NCBI RefSeq assembly: GCF_024752305.1
Contig: NZ_JANTHX010000007.1
Coordinates: 67,627 to 131,626 of the forward strand
Reading direction: 5' to 3'
Length of the DNA: 64,000 bases
Origin: Protaetiibacter mangrovi
GTDB taxonomy: Bacteria; Actinomycetota; Actinomycetes; Actinomycetales; Microbacteriaceae
The notes under the pieces were generated by a model. It was not told where the DNA came from, ran no database searches, and saw only the letters and a program-made list of their open reading frames with translations. Both the position numbers and the translations under genes were made by a program. Shown piece by piece: positions 1 through 11,090 of this stretch. Numbering within the stretch: the first letter of the stretch is position 1; every line of letters starts with the position of its first letter.

Positions 1-35
1 TTTTTTAATGATACGGCGACCACCGAGATCTACAC
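1..35. other. Sequencing adapter left at contig end (Illumina P5)
   Basis: Six T residues are followed at 7-35 by a 29-base string identical to the Illumina P5 flow-cell adapter. Translated in frame 2 it gives the peptide beginning MIRRPPRST, a well-known artefact of this adapter. Genomic sequence resumes at about base 36, inside a permease reading frame. These bases should be trimmed and nothing annotated on them. Confidence 0.97.
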
Positions 36-36
36 C

Positions 37-225
37 GACAACCCGATCACGCTGTCGGTGCTGGCGTTCCAGATGGCCTTCCGGGATCCGAGCGTCGCGG
101 GGGCCGAGTACCCGGAGCTGCTCCTGCTGCGGCTCCTCATCGCAGCCCTCCTGGGCCTCGTGCTCGCGTTCTTCGCGCAGCGCGCCTTCGCCCGCATGCA
201 GGGCAGTTTCGCGCAGGAGCTGTGA
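37..225 (+). CDS. ABC-2 type polysaccharide export permease, C-terminal fragment
   Basis: This is the last 62 codons of a membrane permease. The 5' part is missing because the contig ends here and is joined to adapter sequence. The fragment begins DNPITLSV, a stretch typical of Wzm/TagG-type permeases just before their last membrane segment. A strongly hydrophobic helix (ELLLLRLLIAALLGLVLAF) follows, then a basic amphipathic tail. The stop TGA shares one base with the ATG of the ATP-binding gene that follows, so the two are translationally coupled and form one exporter. It most likely moves a lipid-linked polysaccharide across the cytoplasmic membrane; the substrate is inferred from the rhamnose genes nearby. 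Confidence 0.8.
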   Translation, partial: DNPITLSVLAFQMAFRDPSVAGAEYPELLLLRLLIAALLGLVLAFFAQRAFARMQGSFAQEL

Positions 226-1436
226 TGACGACCGACTCGACCATCGGCGCACCGCCGGACGTGATCGTGCTGGACGATGTCGCGAAACGCTTCGTCATCC
301 GCAAGGACCGCTCGCTGAAGGAGCGGATCGTCACCCTCGGCAACGGGCGGCGCCACCGCGAGGACTTCTGGGCGCTCGACGGCGTCTCGCTCACCCTCGA
401 GGCCGGGTCGACCATCGGGCTCATCGGCCACAACGGTTCGGGCAAGTCGACCCTGCTCAAGGTCATCGGCGGGATCCTCGAGCCGACCCGCGGCACGGTG
501 GCGCAGCGCGGGCGCGTCGCGGCGCTGCTCGAGCTCGGGGCCGGCTTCCACCCCGACCTCACGGGGCGCGAGAACGTCTACCTCAACGCGTCGATCCTGG
601 GCCTCAGCTCCGAGGAGGCGAGCGCGCGCTTCGACGAGATCCTCGAATTCTCGGGCATCGGCGACTTCATCGACACGCAGGTCAAGTTCTACTCCTCCGG
701 CATGTACGTGCGCCTGGCGTTCGCGGTCGCGATCAACACGGATCCCGACATCCTGCTGGTGGACGAGGTGCTCGCCGTCGGCGACGAGGCGTTCCAGCGC
801 AAGTGCCTCGACAAGATCCGCGAGTTCCAGCAGCAGGGACGCACCATCGTGCTGGTGACCCACTCGCTCGGCCAGGTCCTCGAGCTGTGCGATCGGGCCG
901 TCGTGCTCCACCACGGCAAGGTCGCCGCAGACGGCGACCCGCGGATGGCCGTCGCGCTCATGCGCGACCTGCTCGAGGAGCGGCGACTGGCGGAGGAGGA
1001 CCACCGCGAGCAGAACCGCACCGGCTCCGCCCGGATCGTGTCGGTATCGGCGGCGGCGTCCGGACGGGGAGCAGCCGAGGTGGTGTCCCCGGGCGACGAC
1101 CTCGACATCGACATCGAGCTGACCGCGGACGAGGCCCTGGACGACTGGTTCCTCGGCGTGCAGATCGACTCCTCGCTCGGACAGGTCGTCTACGGCACCA
1201 CCACGAAGCGGCTGGGAGTCGAACTGGGGCAGCTCACGGGACCCCGCCGCCTGCGGGTGCGCCTCGGCGACGCGCGGTTCGGCCCCGGCAAGTACTTCGT
1301 CAACGTGTCGATCATCGACGGCGTCGGCCGCCACGTCGACGACGCGGTGCAGGCGGCCTCGTTCAACACCGCCGACGACGGCCTCGCGGTCGGGGTGATC
1401 CACACCCGACCGGAGCTCACGGAACTCGACGCGTGA
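225..1436 (+). CDS. Polysaccharide ABC transporter ATP-binding protein, Wzt type
   Basis: The 403-residue nucleotide-binding subunit of the glycopolymer exporter. Walker A (GHNGSGKST) lies at residues 68-76, the signature region is YSSGM near 156-160, and Walker B (ILLVDEVLAVGDE) at about 176-188. The last ~135 residues form a beta-rich extension that fits the Wzt C-terminal carbohydrate-binding domain, which in O-antigen exporters reads the cap of the polymer. The ATG at 225 overlaps the permease stop; a GTG three bases upstream is also in frame. The 3' end overlaps the next glycosyltransferase by GTGA. Exporter identity is firm; the polymer is inferred to contain rhamnose from context. Confidence 0.92.
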   Translation: MTTDSTIGAPPDVIVLDDVAKRFVIRKDRSLKERIVTLGNGRRHREDFWALDGVSLTLEAGSTIGLIGHNGSGKSTLLKVIGGILEPTRGTVAQRGRVAALLELGAGFHPDLTGRENVYLNASILGLSSEEASARFDEILEFSGIGDFIDTQVKFYSSGMYVRLAFAVAINTDPDILLVDEVLAVGDEAFQRKCLDKIREFQQQGRTIVLVTHSLGQVLELCDRAVVLHHGKVAADGDPRMAVALMRDLLEERRLAEEDHREQNRTGSARIVSVSAAASGRGAAEVVSPGDDLDIDIELTADEALDDWFLGVQIDSSLGQVVYGTTTKRLGVELGQLTGPRRLRVRLGDARFGPGKYFVNVSIIDGVGRHVDDAVQAASFNTADDGLAVGVIHTRPELTELDA

Positions 1437-2272
1437 ACGCCCGGGTCGCCGTGGTGACGGTGAGCTACAACTCGGCTCGGGTGCTGCCGGAGTTCCTCGC
1501 CTCGATCCCGCCCGCCGGAGGCGCCGAGCCGATCGTGATCGCCGACAACGCCTCACCCGAGTTCGGCGACACCGAGCGCATCGCGCGCGAGCACGACGCC
1601 CGCGTGCTGCGGCTCCCCGACAACCGCGGCTACGGCGGTGCCGTGAACGCGGCGATGGCCACGCTGCCCGACGAGACCGAGTACGTGGTGATCGCGAACC
1701 CGGATGTCGTGCTGCACGCCGAGGCGATCACCCGACTCGTCGCGGTCGCCGATCGCACGCCCGGCGCGGGGGCGGTGGGGCCGCAGATCCTCGACCCCGA
1801 CGGCACCACGTATCCGTCGGCCCGGCGTCTGCCCTCGCTGCGCACCGGGGTGGGCCACGCCCTGTTCGGGCCCGTGTGGCCGGGCAACCCCTGGACCCGC
1901 TCGTACCGCGAGGACCGGCAGGAGCCGGTGGAGCGCGACGCCGGCTGGCTCTCCGGCGCCTGCCTGCTCGTGCGGCGCCGCGCCTTCGCGCAGATCGGCG
2001 GCTTCGACGAGGGCTACTTCATGTACTTCGAGGACGTCGACCTCGGCAAGCGCCTCGGCGACGCGGGGTGGAGCAACCGCTACGCCCCGGACGCCGTGGT
2101 GACCCACAGCGGCGCCCACTCCACCTCGGGTTCGAAGGGTGCGATGGCCCGCGCCCACCACCGCTCCGCCTACCGCTACGTCGCACGGCGCTACTCGAGC
2201 TGGTACCTCGCCCCCGTGCGGCTCGTGCTGCGGGTGGGGATCGCGCTGCGCGAGGCGATCACCGTCCGCTGA
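1433..2272 (+). CDS. Family 2 glycosyltransferase, rhamnosyltransferase-like
   Basis: A 279-residue GT-A fold enzyme. It opens with a typical VAVVTVSYNS nucleotide-sugar strand, carries a metal-binding NPDVV motif near residue 89 and an acidic EDVDL motif near 196 after the FDEGYFMYF segment. This pattern is shared by WbbL/RfbF-type rhamnosyltransferases, so dTDP-L-rhamnose is the likely donor, but donor and acceptor cannot be read from sequence. The GTG start at 1433 overlaps the transporter stop (GTGA), so exporter and transferase are co-translated. The open frame runs much further upstream, but that part is antisense or out-of-frame to the ABC gene and is not coding. Confidence 0.88.
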   Translation: MNARVAVVTVSYNSARVLPEFLASIPPAGGAEPIVIADNASPEFGDTERIAREHDARVLRLPDNRGYGGAVNAAMATLPDETEYVVIANPDVVLHAEAITRLVAVADRTPGAGAVGPQILDPDGTTYPSARRLPSLRTGVGHALFGPVWPGNPWTRSYREDRQEPVERDAGWLSGACLLVRRRAFAQIGGFDEGYFMYFEDVDLGKRLGDAGWSNRYAPDAVVTHSGAHSTSGSKGAMARAHHRSAYRYVARRYSSWYLAPVRLVLRVGIALREAITVR

Positions 2273-2275
2273 GGT

Positions 2276-3055
2276 TCAGCGCTCGCGCCGCAGCCAGTCG
2301 TAGAAGGTCGCCTTGATGTCGCCCTGGCCGTGGAACTGGTTCGTCTCGTGCAGCACGAACTCGATGCGGGTGTCGAGCTTGCGCAGCACGAGGCCCCGCT
2401 CGACCGCGTAGTAGCTCAGCCAGATGTCGTCGAGCATGCGGAACTCGTCGGGGATGTCGGTGAAGAACCGGGGGTCGGCGACGACGGCCGACGACATCAC
2501 CGATCCGCCCGGGCCGACGTGGTCGACGGGTTCGCCGACCTCCGCGAGGCGCCGGTCCCAGTAGTAGCCGCTCTGCATGCGCCACGCCCACCACGCCGTC
2601 ACGGCGCCCGGGTCGTACTGCCGCAGCGCATCCGAGACGAACGACGGCGTGACGTCCTCGTCGTCGTCGAGCACGATCACCGGGTGCCCGGGGGCCGCGA
2701 TCTCGAGCTTGCGGGCCCAGTAGAAGCGCGCGATCGAGCCGATGTTGTGGGGCGACTTGACGATCGAGGCGCCGCGCAGCGCACCCGCGGGCGCGAACTC
2801 CTCGAGCGCGGCGAGATAGCGCGGGTGATCCTCGCGGCGGTTGTTCCAGAGGTAGAGGCGCACGCCGTCCGGGTGGTCCTGGGCGTCCAGCAGGCGCAGC
2901 ACGTCGCCGATCCGCTCCGGGCGGTTCCAGAGGCACATCAGCACCGGGGTGCCGCCGTCGCCCCAGGCGAAGTCGCGCGAGCGGAACCAGCCGCGGATGA
3001 GCGCAGACCGGACGAGGTGCCGCGCGCCGCGCCGCATCCGGAGGTTCCACGACAT
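2276..3055 (-). CDS. Glycosyltransferase family 2-like protein
   Basis: A 259-residue protein facing the preceding transferase, with stops only three bases apart. The motif VIVLDDDEDVTP near residues 125-136 supplies the acidic cluster expected to bind Mn2+ and nucleotide-sugar. The N-terminal segment VLMCLWNRPERI resembles the first strand of GT-A enzymes that transfer sugars in surface-polysaccharide pathways. Donor and acceptor are unknown. A TAGGCT -10 element six bases before the ATG suggests its own leaderless promoter, separate from the rfbC operon behind it. Confidence 0.78.
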   Translation of the reverse strand: MSWNLRMRRGARHLVRSALIRGWFRSRDFAWGDGGTPVLMCLWNRPERIGDVLRLLDAQDHPDGVRLYLWNNRREDHPRYLAALEEFAPAGALRGASIVKSPHNIGSIARFYWARKLEIAAPGHPVIVLDDDEDVTPSFVSDALRQYDPGAVTAWWAWRMQSGYYWDRRLAEVGEPVDHVGPGGSVMSSAVVADPRFFTDIPDEFRMLDDIWLSYYAVERGLVLRKLDTRIEFVLHETNQFHGQGDIKATFYDWLRRER

Positions 3056-3061
3056 CCCGCC

Positions 3062-3067
3062 AGCCTA
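3062..3067 (-). promoter_or_regulatory. Leaderless promoter -10 for the 3055 glycosyltransferase
   Basis: TAGGCT on the minus strand with six bases to the ATG, which places the transcription start at or next to the start codon. No Shine-Dalgarno fits in the gap. Confidence 0.6.
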
Positions 3068-3095
3068 TCGGCGGGAGCGCGGGTCGCAGCTCCGG

Positions 3096-3926
3096 TCAGC
3101 CGAGGAACGCGTCGGCCGACCAGTCCTGGATGGGGGTCGGCACGACGCCGAGGACGGCGCGCGCCCGAGCCGTGTCGGCCCACACCCGATCACGCGGGCC
3201 CGTCTCGTCGACGACGTGCACCCGCGCGATCCGCGCGACGAGGTCGACGAGGGCGCGATTGCTCGTCGCCGCGCCCGAGCCGACGTTGACCCGCGTGTGA
3301 CCCGGAGCGACGGCGGCGTCGACCGCGGCGACGACCGCGCGGGCGACATCGGCGGGGGTCACGTAGTCGCGCACGAAGTCGTCGAGGCCCCGGAGTCGCA
3401 CCGGTTCCGCCTCCGTCGACCGCACGAGACGTTGCGGAAGCGAGCCGGGCAGCTCCGGACCGCTGACGTTGAAGATCCGCAGCGAGAGCGCGGTGACGGC
3501 GTCGCCGAACGCGTCGAGCACCTCCTCCGCGCGCACCTTGCTGCGACCGTACGGGGTCGTCGGCGCGACGGCCTCGTCCTCGCGGGCCGGCGACTCGCGT
3601 ACGGATGCGTACACGGCCGCGGACGAGGCGAACACGAGCCGGGCGCCGACCGACGCCGCCGCATCCGCCACCCGTCGGGTGCCCTCGACGTTGACCTCGT
3701 CCAGGTCGTCGGAGGCACCGGGCAGCAGCGCAGCCAGGTGCACGACCACCCCGGGTCGCAGCCGCTCGACGAGAGCCCGCACCTCGGCCTCTCGCCGGAT
3801 GTCGAGCGGATGCTCCCGCGACGCCCGGGATGCGCTGGCGACCTCGCGGCCCGCCGCCCGCAGCGCCGCGACGATCGGGCGTCCGAGGACGCCGTCGCCG
3901 CCCGTCACGAGCACGGGGACGGTCAT
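3096..3926 (-). CDS. NAD-dependent epimerase/dehydratase (SDR)
   Basis: A 276-residue extended SDR. The Rossmann motif is VTGGDGVLG near the N-terminus, the catalytic Ser region is FASSAAVY, and the active-site YGRSK pair sits about 25 residues later. Such enzymes epimerise, dehydrate or reduce nucleotide-sugars; UDP- or dTDP-sugar 4-epimerase is the usual annotation but the substrate is not readable. The ATG overlaps the stop of the upstream FlaA1-like gene (ATGA), so it is the last gene of the rfbC-rfbA-dehydratase-epimerase operon and likely finishes a modified sugar for the same polymer. Confidence 0.82.
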   Translation of the reverse strand: MTVPVLVTGGDGVLGRPIVAALRAAGREVASASRASREHPLDIRREAEVRALVERLRPGVVVHLAALLPGASDDLDEVNVEGTRRVADAAASVGARLVFASSAAVYASVRESPAREDEAVAPTTPYGRSKVRAEEVLDAFGDAVTALSLRIFNVSGPELPGSLPQRLVRSTEAEPVRLRGLDDFVRDYVTPADVARAVVAAVDAAVAPGHTRVNVGSGAATSNRALVDLVARIARVHVVDETGPRDRVWADTARARAVLGVVPTPIQDWSADAFLG

Positions 3927-5290
3927 CGGATGGCGAAGCCCATCGCCCGCAGCGCGTCGACGACCTCGGCATCCGTGGAGGCCGATGCGGCGCACGCGGC
4001 CACGAGCGCGCGGATCCCCTCCGGGGTGACCGACGCCGGCTCGCTCTCGCGCAGCACGAAGATCTTGTCGTTCGCGGTGCCGGCGACGAGCTCGGGGTCG
4101 TAGCTCAGCTCCTCGTAGAGCTTCTCGCCCGGGCGCAGACCGGTGAACACGATCTCCACGCCCGGCGCCACCGTGCGCACCAGGCTGCGCGCCAGATCCT
4201 GGATCCGCACCGGCTCGCCCATGTCGAGCACGCAGATGTCGCCGCTGCGACCGACGACCGCCGACTGGATGATCAGCTGGCTCGCCTCGTCGATGGTCAT
4301 GAAGAACCGGGTGACCTCGGGGTCCGTGACGGTGATCGGTCCGCCCTCGCGGATCTGGCGGCGGAAGGTCTCCATGACGCTCCCGTTGCTCTGGATCACG
4401 TTGCCGAACCGCACCGTCGAGAACTGCACCTGGGGCGCCCGGGCGGCCCAATCGGCCACGAGCAGCTCGCCGAGGCGCTTGCTCGCGCCCATGACGTTGA
4501 CGGGGTTGACGGCCTTGTCGGTCGAGACGTAGACCACGTGCGAGACTCCGTGCGCGACCGCGAGCTCGAGCACGGCGTCGGTGCCGCCCACGTTGTTCGC
4601 GATCGCCTCGCCGGGGTTCTCCTGCATCAACGGGACGTGCTTGTAGGCCGCCGCGTGGAAGACGAGCTCCGGGCGATGGCGGGCGAAGACCGCCTCCATG
4701 CGGGCGCGGTTCTTCACGTCGGCGACGACGAACTCGGTGCCCTCGGCCGCCTCGAGCCGATGCTGGAGGCGGAACACGCCGTTCTCCCACCAGTCGACGC
4801 ACACGACCTCCGCGGCGCCGAGCGCCGAGAGGAGCCCCGCGAGGCGCGAACCGATCGAGCCGGCGGCACCCGTCACGAGCACCCGGCGCCCGCGGACCAG
4901 GTCGCGCGCGCCCTCCAGGTCGTGCTTCACCGGACGGCGGCCGACGAGGTCGAGCACGTCGACGTCGCTCAGGTCGTCGACGGCGACCGTCTCACGGCTG
5001 AGGGTCTGATAGGTGCGCGGGATGATCGAGAACGCGACGTCCGAGGTGTCGAGCACCTCCAGGAACGCCCGCAGCGAGGCGGCGTCGATCGACGGGATGG
5101 CGAAGTAGACGGCGTCGACCGCCTCGGCGCGCACCACCTCGTTGACCTCCGACAGGGTGCCCCGCACATCGGAGGCGGTCTCGACGTCGTCGAGGAAGCC
5201 GACGACGACGTCGCCGTGCTGCTGCGCGTCGGCGGCGAGCGCCTGCCCGGCGGTGCCGCGGCCGACGATGAGGATCCGCCGTGCAGTCAT
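3923..5290 (-). CDS. FlaA1/CapD-like nucleotide-sugar 4,6-dehydratase, soluble form
   Basis: 455 residues. An N-terminal Rossmann-like region (1-125) of the kind found before the catalytic part of CapD proteins precedes an SDR domain with TGAAGSIG at 140-147. The region STDKAVNPVNVMGASKR carries Met where classical SDRs have the catalytic Tyr, the known hallmark of the UDP-GlcNAc 4,6-dehydratase (FlaA1/PglF) group. Unlike typical CapD/WbpM proteins it has no four-helix membrane anchor, so it should be cytosolic. It probably makes a 4-keto-6-deoxy sugar for the surface polymer. Its ATG shares one base with the rfbA stop, giving tight coupling. Confidence 0.85.
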   Translation of the reverse strand: MTARRILIVGRGTAGQALAADAQQHGDVVVGFLDDVETASDVRGTLSEVNEVVRAEAVDAVYFAIPSIDAASLRAFLEVLDTSDVAFSIIPRTYQTLSRETVAVDDLSDVDVLDLVGRRPVKHDLEGARDLVRGRRVLVTGAAGSIGSRLAGLLSALGAAEVVCVDWWENGVFRLQHRLEAAEGTEFVVADVKNRARMEAVFARHRPELVFHAAAYKHVPLMQENPGEAIANNVGGTDAVLELAVAHGVSHVVYVSTDKAVNPVNVMGASKRLGELLVADWAARAPQVQFSTVRFGNVIQSNGSVMETFRRQIREGGPITVTDPEVTRFFMTIDEASQLIIQSAVVGRSGDICVLDMGEPVRIQDLARSLVRTVAPGVEIVFTGLRPGEKLYEELSYDPELVAGTANDKIFVLRESEPASVTPEGIRALVAACAASASTDAEVVDALRAMGFAIR

Positions 5291-6156
5291 CAGGCGCGCG
5301 CGAGCAGCTTCTCGAGGTAGCTGCCGTACCCGCTCTTCCTGAGCGGGGCCGCCAGGCGCGCGAGCTGCGCGTCGTCGATCCACCCGGCGCGCCAGGCGAT
5401 CTCCTCGATGCATCCGATCTTGAAGCCCTGGCGGTCCTCGATCACGCGCACGTACTCCGACGCCTGCATCATCGACTCGAACGTGCCGGTGTCGAGCCAC
5501 GCGGTGCCGCGGTCGAGCACGTGCACCTGCAGTTTGCCCGCCTGGAGGTAGCGGTCGTTGACGGTCGAGATCTCGAGCTCGCCGCGAGCGCTCGGCTCGA
5601 TCGTCTTCGCGATGCCGATGACGTCGTTGTCGTAGAAGTAGAGGCCGGGCACCGCGTAGTCGCTCTTCGGCGTCGTGGGCTTCTCCTCGATCGACACCGC
5701 GCGGAGCTCGTCGTCGAACTCGACCACGCCATAGGAGGTCGGATCGGCGACCTGGTAGGCGAAGATCAGCCCACCGTCGATCTCGCCGTGCTTGCGCAGG
5801 TTCGATCCGAGGCCCGAGCCGTGGAAGATGTTGTCGCCGAGCACGAGCGCGACGGAGTCGTCGCCGATGAACTCCTCGCCGATGATGAACGCCTGGGCGA
5901 GCCCGTCGGGCGAGGGCTGGATCGCGTACTCGATCCGCATGCCGAGCTCGGAGCCGTCGCCGAGGAGGGCGCGGAACTGCTCGTTGTACTCGGGGGTCGT
6001 GATGACGAGCACCTCGCGGATGTCGGCCATCATCAGCGTCGAGAGCGGGTAGTAGACCATCGGCTTGTCGTAGATGGGCATGAGCTGCTTCGAGATGCCC
6101 TTGGTGATCGGCCAGAGCCGCGTTCCGGACCCGCCGGCCAGGATGATGCCCTTCAT
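5290..6156 (-). CDS. rfbA: Glucose-1-phosphate thymidylyltransferase
   Basis: 288 residues, normal family length. It condenses glucose-1-phosphate with dTTP to dTDP-glucose, the first step to dTDP-L-rhamnose. The nucleotide-binding motif LAGGSGTRL lies at residues 6-14, followed by [11 protein letters not shown], and the sugar-binding LGDNIFHG and EEKP segments are intact. The start overlaps the rfbC stop by ATGA and its stop overlaps the dehydratase start. Together with rfbB, rfbC and rfbD in this window the four-step rhamnose pathway is complete. Confidence 0.97.
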   Translation of the reverse strand: MKGIILAGGSGTRLWPITKGISKQLMPIYDKPMVYYPLSTLMMADIREVLVITTPEYNEQFRALLGDGSELGMRIEYAIQPSPDGLAQAFIIGEEFIGDDSVALVLGDNIFHGSGLGSNLRKHGEIDGGLIFAYQVADPTSYGVVEFDDELRAVSIEEKPTTPKSDYAVPGLYFYDNDVIGIAKTIEPSARGELEISTVNDRYLQAGKLQVHVLDRGTAWLDTGTFESMMQASEYVRVIEDRQGFKIGCIEEIAWRAGWIDDAQLARLAAPLRKSGYGSYLEKLLARA

Positions 6157-6767
6157 CGGGCGCTCTTCGCGTCGAGCGATGCGTAGTAGGCGAGGGCCGC
6201 ATCCCAGGTCGGCAGCAGCCCCTGCGCCTCCGCCTCCGCGAGGGTCGGAGCGGCCAGGTCCTTCGGCGACAGCAGCGGCTCGCCGGCCTCGGCGGGGAAC
6301 TGCAGCCCGATCACGGGGTCGAGGGGGTCGATGGCGTGCTCGGCCGTTGGGTTGTAGACGTCGGTCACGAGGTAGCTCACGACCGCGTCGTCGCTGAGGG
6401 CGACGAACGCGTGCCCGAGCCCCTCGGCGATGTAGATCGCGCGGCGGTCGACGTCGTCGAGGCGCACCGCATCCCACCGACCGAACGTCGGCGAACCGAT
6501 GCGGATGTCGATCGCGAAGTCGAGCACGGCGCCGTGCGTGACGGTGACGTACTTCGCCTGGCCGATCGGGAAGTCGGCGAAGTGGATGCCGCGCACCACT
6601 CCGCGCTTCGAGACCGAGGTGTTCGCCTGCCGCAGATCGATCGGGTGGCCGACGGCCTCCGCGAGCCGGTCGAAGCGGTACCACTCGAGGAAGACCCCGC
6701 GGTCGTCGCCGTGCTTCTGCGGCGTGATCTCCCACGCCCCGCGGACGCTCAGTTCTCGGATCTGCAC
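6153..6767 (-). CDS. rfbC: dTDP-4-dehydrorhamnose 3,5-epimerase
   Basis: 204 residues, cupin fold. It epimerises C3 and C5 of dTDP-4-keto-6-deoxyglucose. The catalytic His is H62 in RGIHF, and the active-site tyrosines are in the [10 protein letters not shown] segment (Y132, Y138). Substrate contacts such as the early FLEWYR and [12 protein letters not shown] segments are present. It heads the minus-strand operon rfbC-rfbA-dehydratase-epimerase. The GTG start at 6767 has a TAGGAT -10 six bases upstream, so the operon mRNA is predicted to be leaderless. Confidence 0.95.
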   Translation of the reverse strand: MQIRELSVRGAWEITPQKHGDDRGVFLEWYRFDRLAEAVGHPIDLRQANTSVSKRGVVRGIHFADFPIGQAKYVTVTHGAVLDFAIDIRIGSPTFGRWDAVRLDDVDRRAIYIAEGLGHAFVALSDDAVVSYLVTDVYNPTAEHAIDPLDPVIGLQFPAEAGEPLLSPKDLAAPTLAEAEAQGLLPTWDAALAYYASLDAKSAR

Positions 6768-6773
6768 CCGACG

Positions 6774-6779
6774 ATCCTA
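6774..6779 (-). promoter_or_regulatory. Leaderless promoter -10 for the rfbC operon
   Basis: TAGGAT on the minus strand, six bases before the GTG of rfbC. The geometry puts the first transcribed base at the start codon. Confidence 0.6.
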
Positions 6780-6823
6780 GTCGGTGCCGCTGGGGCCGCC
6801 CGGCGGGGGCGACCCCGGCGGAT

Positions 6824-9085
6824 TCAGCAGGAGACGAGCTGTGCGACCGAGTTCGTGAGGGAGGCCGTGCCGCCGAACAGGGTCACGCGATCGACGTCCC
6901 GCGCGGCGAGCTGCGCGAGCACGCTCGCGGGGACGCACGAGCCCGGGGTGCCGTAGAGGGGCGCCCCCTTCGTCGCCGCGAGCACGGAGCCCGCGAGGGC
7001 GTCGGGGAAGTTCAGCCCCGTCGCGATGAAGGCGTCGCCGAGGGTGCCGCTCGGGAACGCCTGGGCGTTGATGTTGGCCGAGGCCTCGAAGCGGTCGGCG
7101 CCGGAGATGCGCTGCACCGTGAAGCCCGCGCCCTGGAGCGAGGTGAGGATGCCGTTCGACACCGAGTTCGGTCCGCCGGCGATGAGCACCGTGGTCGTCC
7201 CGAGCGAGTGCAGCAGGTCGATGGTCGCCTGGTCGGCCGAGGTGGAGACGCCGTTCACGAGCACGACCGGTCGCCCGAGCGACCCGCCTGCGGCGCCCGC
7301 CGAGAGCGCATCCGGGAAGTTGAGGCCGGTCGCGAGGTACACCGTCGGGGCTCCGCTGCCGAGGAACCCGCTCGAGACGATCGCGCGGGATGCCGCGAAG
7401 CGGTCCGACCCGCCGAGGCGGTCGATCACGAGCCCGCTGCCGAGGGCGGAGCGCAGCTGGCCCTCGATCGCCACCGGCACGGATGCGGGACCGCCCACGA
7501 TGACGACGCGGTCCGGCGAGAGCCGCTGCAGCTCGGTCACCACCGAGGAGGTCAGGCCCCCGGGCGGGGTCAGCAGCACGGGCCCGCCGAGCTTGGCCGC
7601 GAGGGGCCCGGCCGAGAGCGCATCCGGGAAGTTCATCCCGGTCGCGAGGAACACCGTGTCGACGGTCGTCGCGAAGGTGGCCTGCGAGATCGCGACCGCC
7701 ACCTCGTAGCGGTCGGCTCCCGCGATGCGGTCGACGGTCGGCGCGGTCGCGGTCGCGTACCAGGCGCCCGCGGTGATGCGCACCTGCGCCGTGGCGCCGG
7801 TGGCCGAGACGACCTCGACGTGCACGCCCTGATCGGCGGTGTGGAACGCCTCGCCCGCGTCGAGGGCGAGCTCGCGACGCGTCGACCCCGTCGGCATCGC
7901 GAAGGCCTGCAGCTCGTACGCGCCGCCGTCGAGCACCAGCCGGCTCACCAGCACCCCGGTGCCCGCCGAGATGGTGTGCGACGCGTCCGGATACGACGCC
8001 GAGTTGAAGTAGCTCGAGGTGTAGAAGGCGCCGCTGTCGCCGCCCGTGCCGTTGCGGTACTCGACGTAGTAGACGGCGCTCGGGTCGTAGGGGTCGACCA
8101 CGCGGACGCCGCGCACCCCCGAACCGGCCGTGACCGCGTTCAGCGCCACGGTCGACTGGGTGGCGATGCCCGAGGTGCGGGTCACGGTGGGCACCTCCGA
8201 CCCGCCGAGGAAGCCGAGCTCGTAGCGGCGCGGCATGCTGAGCGCCGGCGCCGGCTCGTCCGACCATCCGTAGCCCATCACGTCGTAGATGTCGGCGTAC
8301 TCGTAGGTGTCGCAGCCGCTCGGCGTGACGCGTCCCGCGGAGGTCGGGCACCAGTCGATGTTGCTGTGACCGAGTCCCAGGTTGTGGCCGATCTCGTGCG
8401 ACAGGCCGGGCACGAGCACGTTGGCGTTCTCGGGGATGATGACGGCGCCGCCGTCGCCGTAGTCGCCGATGCTGCCGAGGCCGGAGAAGGCGCCCCCGCA
8501 GATCGAGGGGGTGATCACGACGAGATGGTGGTTCGTGGACTGCCAGTAGTAGTTCGAGCTGTGCCCGAGCGCGACCGAGATCTGCCCCCAGAAGGTGAAC
8601 AGGTTGCTCGCGATCGCCGAGCAGCTCGACCCGGTCGCCAGGGCGGTGGTGGACGCGCGGGAGAACGACGTGATGTCGCCGTCGCTCTGGGCGACCCACC
8701 ACGCGAGCGAGGAGGCGAGATCCGTCTCGAGGGCGCTCGTCGAGCGGGCGGGGGCGACACCCTGCACGGTGAGCACCACGAGGTCGGCGTCGCGCACCGA
8801 CGCGACCGAGATCGCTCCGACCGCGAGACCGCGCGCGCCCTCCGGGGCGGCGTCCGCGGCGACCGCGTCGCCCACCGGATCGCCCGTGCGGGCGCCCTCC
8901 GGCAGCTCCCCGAGGTACGGCTCGATCCCCGAGCCGGTGTCGACGGCGACGGAGACGGAGGCGCCGTCCTCGTGGTCGACGGATGCGACGAGAAGCGTTC
9001 CCGACGGGTCCGCGGACACGACGGTGGGCGCTGCACCTCCCGCGACGAGCAGGACGGTGGCGAGCGCGGCGACGACGGTATTCAC
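6824..9085 (-). CDS. Secreted zinc metalloprotease with three CWB2 cell-wall-binding repeats
   Basis: 753 residues. A Sec signal peptide covers roughly residues 1-25 (hydrophobic core [14 protein letters not shown], Ala-X-Ala-like site). The zinc motif [11 protein letters not shown] at 230-240 fits HExxHxxGxxH metzincins of the gametolysin/reprolysin-like group. After a beta-rich middle region come three CWB2 repeats (about 445-753), each with an R(I/L)(A/G/S)G(A/S)DR(Y/F) start and an (F/Y)LATG-like FPDALS or FPDALA core. In clostridia CWB2 repeats dock proteins on an anionic wall polymer. The GTG start at 9085 has a G-rich Shine-Dalgarno at 9094-9099. Lying between the two halves of the rhamnose gene set, it may dock on that polymer; this is inference. 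Confidence 0.9.
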   Translation of the reverse strand: MNTVVAALATVLLVAGGAAPTVVSADPSGTLLVASVDHEDGASVSVAVDTGSGIEPYLGELPEGARTGDPVGDAVAADAAPEGARGLAVGAISVASVRDADLVVLTVQGVAPARSTSALETDLASSLAWWVAQSDGDITSFSRASTTALATGSSCSAIASNLFTFWGQISVALGHSSNYYWQSTNHHLVVITPSICGGAFSGLGSIGDYGDGGAVIIPENANVLVPGLSHEIGHNLGLGHSNIDWCPTSAGRVTPSGCDTYEYADIYDVMGYGWSDEPAPALSMPRRYELGFLGGSEVPTVTRTSGIATQSTVALNAVTAGSGVRGVRVVDPYDPSAVYYVEYRNGTGGDSGAFYTSSYFNSASYPDASHTISAGTGVLVSRLVLDGGAYELQAFAMPTGSTRRELALDAGEAFHTADQGVHVEVVSATGATAQVRITAGAWYATATAPTVDRIAGADRYEVAVAISQATFATTVDTVFLATGMNFPDALSAGPLAAKLGGPVLLTPPGGLTSSVVTELQRLSPDRVVIVGGPASVPVAIEGQLRSALGSGLVIDRLGGSDRFAASRAIVSSGFLGSGAPTVYLATGLNFPDALSAGAAGGSLGRPVVLVNGVSTSADQATIDLLHSLGTTTVLIAGGPNSVSNGILTSLQGAGFTVQRISGADRFEASANINAQAFPSGTLGDAFIATGLNFPDALAGSVLAATKGAPLYGTPGSCVPASVLAQLAARDVDRVTLFGGTASLTNSVAQLVSC

Positions 9086-9089
9086 GTGA

Positions 9090-11050
<1,961 letters not shown>

Positions 11051-11090
11051 CGGGCCGCACGCCGACAGTTCCGACGATCGAGGAGGTCCG

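Noticed and set aside
8-2272. A single 754-residue open frame starting in the first bases
   Set aside because: It starts in adapter sequence and runs out of frame through the ABC transporter gene; only 1433-2272 is coding (family 2 glycosyltransferase).
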